Made by a program: the position numbers and the translations under genes. Positions 1 to 5,082 of a DNA stretch of 18,050 nt are shown piece after piece. The stretch spans positions 1-18,050 of the forward strand of contig CAZIYI010000009.1 in assembly GCA_964543485.1 (NCBI GenBank), in the 5' to 3' direction. The stretch's first letter is position 1, and each line of letters begins with the position of its first letter. Under the pieces are notes generated by a model. The model ran no database searches. It was given only the letters and a program-made list of their open reading frames with translations, and was not told the DNA's origin. The stretch comes from UBA2259 sp964543485. GTDB taxonomy: Bacteria > Patescibacteriota > Dojkabacteria > SC72.

Positions 1-70
1 GCCGGATCGTCTAATGGTAGGACGGCGGTCTCTGGAACCGTTAATTCTAGTTCGAATCTAGGTCCGGCAA
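1..70 (+). tRNA. tRNA-Gln, anticodon CTG, lacking only its first base
   Basis: The sequence folds as a complete cloverleaf if one T lies just left of the window. The acceptor stem then pairs that T plus bases 1-6 with 63-69 in seven Watson-Crick pairs, and U8 is base 7. The D stem is 9-11 with 21-23, the anticodon stem 25-29 with 37-41 (one G-T), and the T stem 46-50 with 58-62 around the loop TTCGAAT. The anticodon loop at 30-36 has U33 and CTG at 32-34, which reads CAG (Gln). A weak first U-A pair is a known Gln identity feature and supports the call. The discriminator is A70 and CCA is not encoded directly after it, so CCA would be added after transcription. The right fold is seen directly; the missing base is inferred. 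Confidence 0.93.
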
Positions 71-91
71 TCCAGCTAACTTATAGTGGGA

Positions 92-367
92 CTAGATGGC
101 TGGCTGGGGTCTTAGTGTAATCAATAGGTTTGATATTTTCTGTATGGCTGAGTTAACTAATGGGTTCTCATATATTGGTGGTCCTACTTCATCAAGAATT
201 TTTTCTATTTCATCTTCTGAGAGTAATATTCTTATCTCTTGTTCATTATTTATTGATGCACTTTTTAATTTTTCATATAACTGTGTATCTTTGAAAATTT
301 CAATATTAAATATGTTTAATAGTTGAGTAAGTTCTTCTTTCGTAATTGATAGTATACCTCTTTGCAT
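92..367 (-). CDS. small hypothetical protein, 91 residues
   Basis: An ATG-started leftward frame encodes 91 residues with no membrane segment, no Cys and a charged, mostly helical-looking composition (patterns such as EELTQLL and EDEIEKILDEV). I do not recognise a family. It is favoured over the overlapping rightward frame at 96-326, whose product is Ser/Ile/Phe-rich and low in charge, as expected for an antisense shadow. There is no Shine-Dalgarno site, but CAATAT sits 5 nt before the start, in line with the leaderless-type starts elsewhere in this window. It lies between a tRNA gene and a divergent envelope cluster and ends 21 bp from the tRNA. It could be a genuine small gene or a chance frame. 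Confidence 0.55.
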   Translation of the reverse strand: MQRGILSITKEELTQLLNIFNIEIFKDTQLYEKLKSASINNEQEIRILLSEDEIEKILDEVGPPIYENPLVNSAIQKISNLLITLRPQPAI

Positions 368-391
368 TAGGAATATTGTTTAATTTAAGTA

Positions 392-420
392 TTCAAATCA
401 TTCTTAAGTTATTGTACAAT
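392..420 (+). promoter_or_regulatory. candidate promoter of the pspC/LiaF-like cluster
   Basis: TTCAAA at 392-397 and TACAAT at 415-420 are separated by 17 bp, a plausible sigma-70-type pair with a weak -35. Transcription would begin near 427, giving about 25 nt of leader before the ATG at 452. A second AT-rich hexamer immediately before the ATG (442-451) could instead give a leaderless message. No Shine-Dalgarno site is visible for either option. Confidence 0.35.
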
Positions 421-451
421 ATATGAGAAATAAATTAAAAATATATATTTA

Positions 452-742
452 ATGAAAGGTAAACTATATAGATCTGAAAAAGATAAAATGTTAGGTGGTG
501 TATGTGGGGGATTAGCTGAATATTTTAATATTGATTCTACGATAGTGAGATTGGTATTTGCACTAATCGTAATATACGGTGGTAGTGGTTTAATACTGTA
601 TATAATACTTTGGATAGTTGTACCTACTAAATCAGATGTAAGTGATAATCCAGGTAAGGTATTAGAGAAAAATGCTCAAGAGCTTAAAGAGAAAGCAAAG
701 AAGGTTGTAAATAGGATAACTACAGATACTAAGGGTAAATAG
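452..742 (+). CDS. PspC-domain membrane protein
   Basis: This 96-residue protein is a stand-alone PspC domain followed by a charged tail. Residues 3-60 carry the family pattern: a basic start (KLYRSEKDKMLGG), the VCGGLAEYF motif at 17-25, an amphipathic stretch, then a hydrophobic span at about 33-57 ending in VVPT. Residues 62-96 are Lys/Glu-rich and probably a cytoplasmic helix. PspC proteins sit in the inner membrane and take part in envelope-stress responses; in Firmicutes and related bacteria, PspC domains often neighbour LiaF-like genes. That is the case here, with two toast-rack/LiaF-like genes 31 and 1059 bp downstream on the same strand, so a shared transcript and envelope-stress role are inferred. 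No PspA, PspB or sensor kinase is in the window. The start has no Shine-Dalgarno site. Confidence 0.85.
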   Translation: MKGKLYRSEKDKMLGGVCGGLAEYFNIDSTIVRLVFALIVIYGGSGLILYIILWIVVPTKSDVSDNPGKVLEKNAQELKEKAKKVVNRITTDTKGK

Positions 743-773
743 ATACTATATTTAATTTTATTTATTCTTTAAG

Positions 774-1781
774 ATGGCAAGTAATTCGGAGTATTCATCT
801 CAAAAAAATTACTCATGGGCGGTATTTTTAATTTTGATAGGTGTACTGTTTCTACTAAATACTACTGGTGTAGTTGCTTGGGGTATATGGTTATACATTC
901 TAAGGTTTTGGCCAATACTGATTGTTTTAATAGGGGTAAGAATAATATTGGGAAACTCCCTAGTTGCTAGAATAGTTGGTATGTTAATTACAGTTCTCTT
1001 AACTATTGCAACTTTTTTTGTTTCATATATTCAATTTACTGGTAAAGAGTTATCTTTCTTACCTAAAAAAGTTAATGATTGGGTATTAGATGGGGGAAGT
1101 GAAATGTTTAATATCTCAGGAGAACTTCTTGAGGAATCCAATACGTACTCTTTTAAAGAGTATGAAGATATTGAAGAGAGAAAACTTACAATGGATATTA
1201 TGTCTGGGAAGTTAACTATTTCAGAAGGCAACATTGAAGAGCATTTAAAAATTGATACATCATATCCTAAAAGTTTTAAACCAACGGATTTTGAGAATAC
1301 TTTTAAAGATGGATTTTTAGATTTACAATTTACTGGAGCGTCACCAAATTCTATTTACTACTTCAATGATGAATCAAATTATGAGATATTACTTGGGGAA
1401 TTAGATATTCTTACAAGTTTTGATATTAAATTAGGAGCGGGTAGGGGAGATATTTCATTCGAGAAATTAAAGGTCAAAGATCTTTGGGCAGAGGTAGGTG
1501 CTGGGGAATTAGATATAGATTTAGAGAAAGATTCTGTACCAACTGGTGATATGAGATTTACTGTTGGTGCAGGTCAGATAAATTTAAATATTCCACAGAG
1601 AGTCGGGTATGAATTGGTATATGATTTAGGAGTTGGTAAAATTACTATTAATGGTAGAGATATTGCTGACGTATCTAGTGGTAGAGACAAATATACATCA
1701 AGTGGTTTTGATAGCTCTGAAACAAAATTAAATATTTATGTATCGGTTGGAGTAGGTACATTTAATATTGAAAGTAATTAA
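774..1781 (+). CDS. membrane protein with LiaI/LiaF-like helices and toast-rack beta domain
   Basis: The 335-residue product has three N-terminal membrane helices at about 13-35, 38-59 and 63-86, with the RFWPILIVLIG pattern typical of the LiaI/LiaF-like (DUF5668-type) membrane module. An extended domain follows, and from about residue 215 a repeating beta pattern with LGAG, VGAG, VGAG and LGVG turns roughly every 25-30 residues marks the right-handed toast-rack fold seen in LiaF-related and adhesin-like proteins. The topology suggests the beta domain rides on the membrane anchor; which side it faces cannot be decided from sequence. It starts 31 bp after the PspC gene and ends 20 bp before the LiaF-like gene, so the three are probably co-transcribed. 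The likely role is sensing or buffering envelope stress. No Shine-Dalgarno site is seen; TATTCT lies 5 nt before the ATG. Confidence 0.8.
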   Translation: MASNSEYSSQKNYSWAVFLILIGVLFLLNTTGVVAWGIWLYILRFWPILIVLIGVRIILGNSLVARIVGMLITVLLTIATFFVSYIQFTGKELSFLPKKVNDWVLDGGSEMFNISGELLEESNTYSFKEYEDIEERKLTMDIMSGKLTISEGNIEEHLKIDTSYPKSFKPTDFENTFKDGFLDLQFTGASPNSIYYFNDESNYEILLGELDILTSFDIKLGAGRGDISFEKLKVKDLWAEVGAGELDIDLEKDSVPTGDMRFTVGAGQINLNIPQRVGYELVYDLGVGKITINGRDIADVSSGRDKYTSSGFDSSETKLNIYVSVGVGTFNIESN

Positions 1782-1801
1782 TATTTAATCATGTTCTTAA
1801 T

Positions 1802-2476
1802 ATGAAAATTAGCTCTAGATTTCTTTTTGGAATACTGGTTGTAGTTGTTGGAATTGTATTACTTTTCGAGCAAGCTGGTTTGTTTCCTCGATTTAGTGAA
1901 TATATCTGGGTGTTTATTGCAAAACTTTGGCCTTTAATATTGGTTGTATTAGGTGCTAAGCTCCTTATCGTTAGAAATACTTTTCCTGGATTTCTTCTAC
2001 TTCTTTTGGGTGTAGCATTTCTTTCAACTAATCTTTTCGAATGGGATTTCTTTGCTGTACTTTGGCCAGTAGTTATAATATCCCTTGGAGTGTCTCTCCT
2101 GTTTAAGAGTGAACAGAAAAAAGAGAGTGGAAAAGTTGTATCCGAAAAAGATTTAATATCTGAGACCGTTCTCTTTTGGGGTGTAGATAAAAAGGTAAGG
2201 GCGAAGGAGTTTAAAGGTGGAGAGATTAACGTGGCGTTTGGAGGGATTGAGTTAGATTTAAGGGATGCGAAGGTGACAAAAGATAGTGCTAAACTTCATA
2301 TTAACTGTGCGTTTGGTGGAGTAGAGATTTTTGTTCCTAAAGATTGCAGAATTAAGACTAATGGTACCGGATTTCTTGGTGGATGGAGTACGCACTTAAA
2401 AGAAAGAGATATTGATAACCCTGTATTAGAAATTACGGGTGGCGTTATCTTTGGTGGGGTGGAGATAAAGGAGTAG
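1802..2476 (+). CDS. LiaF-like cell-wall-stress response protein
   Basis: The 224-residue product has four hydrophobic segments at about 6-26, 35-56, 61-78 and 83-101, again with the KLWPLILVVLG and VLWPVVIISLG repeats of the LiaI/LiaF-like module. The C-terminal domain (about 118-224) has paired AFGGIELDLRDA and AFGGVEIFVPKD repeats and ends in GVIFGGVEIKE, matching the LiaF C-terminal (cell-wall-active antibiotic response) family. In Bacillus, LiaF holds the LiaRS two-component system inactive; no such kinase or regulator is present in this window, so the partner is either elsewhere or different. It lies 20 bp after the larger toast-rack gene and 24 bp before the unknown gene at 2501. It is complete by length and well conserved by eye. 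Confidence 0.85.
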   Translation: MKISSRFLFGILVVVVGIVLLFEQAGLFPRFSEYIWVFIAKLWPLILVVLGAKLLIVRNTFPGFLLLLLGVAFLSTNLFEWDFFAVLWPVVIISLGVSLLFKSEQKKESGKVVSEKDLISETVLFWGVDKKVRAKEFKGGEINVAFGGIELDLRDAKVTKDSAKLHINCAFGGVEIFVPKDCRIKTNGTGFLGGWSTHLKERDIDNPVLEITGGVIFGGVEIKE

Positions 2477-2500
2477 ATAACTTTTTAACATATCTAATAT

Positions 2501-3082
2501 ATGGCAAGTGACAAAGATTGGATACCCGAATCTTTCTCTTTTGTTGAAGGGGAAAGAATTGAAACAGATTCTGTTATCGGTGTTTTTGCTAGAGCTGATT
2601 CTAGAGAGGTTACACTTGAGTATGTTGAATCTGATTTAGCGAGAATGAATACTGTATTAGAAAAATTTGCTAAGGATACTGGATTAGATTTCAAATCTTC
2701 ATCCCTCTACTATCATGATCGGCTAAAAAGTGATCCCACTCTTTTGCGAATGGCTCATACAGTAATGAATGAGAAAGGTAATACCATTCTTAATGATGTG
2801 TATTTCGTAATGGATATGATTAGTATAAATGCGAGAGATAGTAAAACATATATTGTTAGATTAAATAACTGGTTAGATTCAAACTCTAAAACTCTTTCTG
2901 TTTGGGAATATACAAATGGGAAGTTTAATAGACAGAAAGATGTTCAAGGAGAGGTATCCAATAGCACTATTCATAGTAGTATAAACTCCCTTTACAGATG
3001 GCCGGGAACTGAACAGTGTAATCCTTTTAAAGAGATTGCTACTACTGTTAATCCTTCTCTAAAAGGGAGAGCTTCTCGTTAA
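2501..3082 (+). CDS. hypothetical protein, last gene of the envelope cluster
   Basis: I do not recognise this 193-residue protein. It has no signal peptide or membrane helix and a single Cys near the C-terminus. The sequence looks like a soluble alpha/beta protein: a helical segment at about 46-62 (RMNTVLEKFAKDTG), a strand-rich middle (VYFVMDMISI, KTYIVRLNNWL) and a polar tail. The start ATG follows the LiaF-like gene by 24 bp and the frame runs to TAA inside the end of the opposing pepF gene, overlapping it by 35 bp. Its position makes it the fourth gene of the PspC/LiaF-like unit, so a cytoplasmic partner of that membrane module is a reasonable guess, but nothing in the sequence proves it. 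No Shine-Dalgarno site is present. Confidence 0.75.
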   Translation: MASDKDWIPESFSFVEGERIETDSVIGVFARADSREVTLEYVESDLARMNTVLEKFAKDTGLDFKSSSLYYHDRLKSDPTLLRMAHTVMNEKGNTILNDVYFVMDMISINARDSKTYIVRLNNWLDSNSKTLSVWEYTNGKFNRQKDVQGEVSNSTIHSSINSLYRWPGTEQCNPFKEIATTVNPSLKGRASR

Positions 3083-4814
3083 TATCTTTAACTGCGTTTA
3101 ACCAGAACTCTTTTTTAGAGATATCTATACCCATATCTAAGAATATCTCTTTAGGTGATTTAGAATCTCCAGCTTTAAAAAAGTTTTTAACATATTCAAT
3201 ATCTTTAGGATTCTCTTTAACCATTTGTTGTAAGTATTTAGATATTAGTAAACCACTAGCGTAAGAGTAAGTATAGAAGAAATTTCTAATATGACTCCAG
3301 TATATCCAGCCGAGTTTCATATGTTCATCTTTTAATACACTTTCTCCTAAGTATTTAGACATTTGCGTAACAAATATTTCTGAGATATCTTTAGATGAAA
3401 GAAACCCCTTCTCTTTGAAACTCTTATGTAACTGTAATTCAAAATTGTAACACGCTATCTGTCTAAATATTGTAGATATATCCTCTTCTAAAGATTTAAG
3501 TAAAAGTAGTGTTTTCTCTTTTTTAGATAGATTTTTAGAAATTTGCTCTAATACAAAATCTTCAAAGAATGTACTAGCTACCTCTGCACAAGCAGTTGAG
3601 TATCCCTGATTAAGAGGGTTTTGTGTATTTGAATACTCTGTATGGATACCGTGACCACTTTCATGAGCAATGGTAAGGATATCTTGTAACCTACTGTTGT
3701 GATTTAAGAGAATATATACAGGATACTTACTCCCAACTCCTACACAGAATGCTCCCCCACTTTTACCCTTTTTAGGTAATACATCGTATCTTCCCTCTGA
3801 TATATATCTATCTAATATATTTGAAAAATCTGTATCAATATTTTTAAATGTAGTATGTACAATATTAAAAGAGGTATCAAAAGGGTAATCTATTTGAATA
3901 TCATCTAAATGTACATTTCTTTCATAGTAAGCTAAAGATTTCTGTTTAAGTAGTTTGGCTTTAAGTTTGTAAAAGCGTTTAGAGATATCAAAATTTTCAG
4001 TTACAGCTACTCTAAGTGATTCAACAACATCTTGTTCCATATCGTCCATAAGGAGTCGTGCTGTTTGAGGTGTAGGTACCTTCCTATATGTATCAGAAAT
4101 ATTTTTGTTTTCTAATACCGAATTAATTTCAAATTCCACAATCTCTTCATACTTTTTATTTATTTCTAAAAAGTTTTTAGCAGCATACTCTCTTACTTTT
4201 TTGTTTTTACTATCTAAGTATTTACTTACCTCATTGTAATTAATCTTTTTAATATTTCCTTTCTCATCTCTTACCTCTATCATCTGTTTAGAGAGTAGTT
4301 GAGATATCATATCTACCCAGTTACTATGTGATGTTTTAGATTTAATATTAAATATCTTCTCCTCACTGTCACTTAATATATATTTTGATGAATCAAAAAG
4401 TGTTTTAAGAAAGTGTTTGTATATTTCTAATGATTTGTTATTTAAAAATATTTTTTGTTTTTCTTTAGGTATTTTAGAAATGTTAAGTGTAAAGAACTGT
4501 ATATTGTTTTCAAGTTCTAAACATATTTCATGTAGTTTGTTTTCTTTTGCTTTAAATTCATTGTTTTCTTGATCTAAAGCCCTATTTAAAAATATATAGT
4601 ATGAGGGTTTAGTACATATACCTGGGTCTTCCATTAACTTCTCAAACTCTTTTAATGCAGTAAGTAGAGTACTTGGATTAGTAAGATACTCATCTGTATC
4701 TTTCCATTTGTTAACAAATTTTTTAACTTCATTCTTACTTTTCTCAATATCCTTCTCTATCTGAGGATCGGATATGTTTTTGTAAAGAAGTTTTAAATTC
4801 CAATTTTGTTCCAT
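3048..4814 (-). CDS. pepF: oligoendopeptidase F-like M3 family metallopeptidase
   Basis: The 588-residue product is a cytosolic zinc peptidase of family M3 (PepF type, usually about 600 residues) that cuts short oligopeptides. The zinc site is intact: H384, E385 and H388 in HESGH, and E411 in the downstream AEVASTFFED helix. The segment before it (GAFCVGVGSKYPVYILLNHN) matches the family's substrate cleft strand, and the long N-terminal region is helical. I place the start at the ATG at 4814 rather than a TTG two codons upstream, because TATAAT (minus strand, 4825-4820) is followed by only 5 nt and then this ATG, which fits a leaderless mRNA whose first base is at or near the A. It diverges from the ileS T-box leader and overlaps the hypothetical gene downstream by 35 bp. 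It probably supplies amino acids from imported peptides. Confidence 0.95.
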   Translation of the reverse strand: MEQNWNLKLLYKNISDPQIEKDIEKSKNEVKKFVNKWKDTDEYLTNPSTLLTALKEFEKLMEDPGICTKPSYYIFLNRALDQENNEFKAKENKLHEICLELENNIQFFTLNISKIPKEKQKIFLNNKSLEIYKHFLKTLFDSSKYILSDSEEKIFNIKSKTSHSNWVDMISQLLSKQMIEVRDEKGNIKKINYNEVSKYLDSKNKKVREYAAKNFLEINKKYEEIVEFEINSVLENKNISDTYRKVPTPQTARLLMDDMEQDVVESLRVAVTENFDISKRFYKLKAKLLKQKSLAYYERNVHLDDIQIDYPFDTSFNIVHTTFKNIDTDFSNILDRYISEGRYDVLPKKGKSGGAFCVGVGSKYPVYILLNHNSRLQDILTIAHESGHGIHTEYSNTQNPLNQGYSTACAEVASTFFEDFVLEQISKNLSKKEKTLLLLKSLEEDISTIFRQIACYNFELQLHKSFKEKGFLSSKDISEIFVTQMSKYLGESVLKDEHMKLGWIYWSHIRNFFYTYSYASGLLISKYLQQMVKENPKDIEYVKNFFKAGDSKSPKEIFLDMGIDISKKEFWLNAVKDINEKLSLLEKD

Positions 4815-4819
4815 TTCCA

Positions 4820-4841
4820 ATTATACTACATATGGTATAAT
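4820..4841. promoter_or_regulatory. divergent pepF/ileS promoter pair in an inverted repeat
   Basis: Two consensus TATAAT boxes face outward within the perfect inverted repeat ATTATAC (4820-4826) and GTATAAT (4835-4841) around an 8-bp centre. The rightward box at 4836-4841 is preceded by TGG, making an extended -10, and would start the T-box leader near 4848. The leftward box (4825-4820) lies 5 nt before the pepF ATG. Neither has a convincing -35. The two polymerases would occupy overlapping DNA, so the promoters may compete. Confidence 0.7.
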
Positions 4842-4846
4842 TAGCT

Positions 4847-5059
4847 TTAACACAATGATCCAGATATCACTGGGGAGTGGTGGAAAGAAAGCCGAAAGGT
4901 AAGTAGAATCCAACGAGTTGCTTTCGATACAAGTTTTGACCATAGATATGGTCTACAAGGTAGTTACAGTAATGTAGCTATGAAAAAGGGTGGTAACACG
5001 TATATGCGTCCCTTTGTAAGAACTGGTACAATGTATTAGTTTTTACAAGGGGACTTTTT
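4847..5059 (+). promoter_or_regulatory. T-box riboswitch controlling ileS
   Basis: The leader carries the diagnostic T-box element at 4986-5013: AGGGTGG followed by TAACACG and then GCGTCCCT, which pairs AAAGGG (4985-4990) with CCCTTT (5010-5015) as the antiterminator. The bulge TGGT (4991-4994) can pair with the 3' end ACCA of an uncharged tRNA with discriminator A, as tRNA-Ile has. A competing terminator follows at 5008-5059. Upstream hairpins are 4866-4881 (6 bp, GGGG loop), 4893-4926 (CGAAAG/CTTTCG), 4938-4953 (GACCAT/ATGGTC) and 4961-4980 (7 bp, in the place of Stem III). ATC at 4908-4910 is a candidate Ile specifier, not proven. The leader is short and I cannot find a long distal Stem I, so it appears compact. 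Uncharged tRNA-Ile should raise ileS transcription. Confidence 0.9.
5008..5059 (+). terminator. intrinsic terminator of the ileS T-box
   Basis: Bases 5008-5020 pair with 5042-5054 in a 13-pair stem (two G-T wobbles) with a 21-nt loop, followed at once by TTTTT (5055-5059). Its left arm contains CCCTTT, which the antiterminator uses, so the two structures exclude each other as the T-box mechanism requires. It is the only strong Rho-independent terminator I can see in the window. Confidence 0.9.
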
Positions 5060-5082
5060 GTTTAATATATATATTTAAAAAT

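Noticed and set aside
96..326. Rightward 76-residue frame beside the tRNA
   Set aside because: It is antisense to the more protein-like 91-residue frame and is Ser/Ile/Phe-rich with few charges, as shadow frames are.
423..452. Nine-codon leader peptide whose stop overlaps the pspC start (TAATG)
   Set aside because: It has no ribosome site, and the likely -10 at 415-420 would start transcription inside or after its ATG.
3055..3081. Hairpin terminator at the 2501 gene/pepF junction
   Set aside because: The CTCT/AGAG pairing is only 4-5 bp, lies in coding sequence and has no T-run.
4815..4820. TTG start of pepF two codons upstream
   Set aside because: It overlaps the -10 box; the ATG at 4814 has the spacing expected of a leaderless start.
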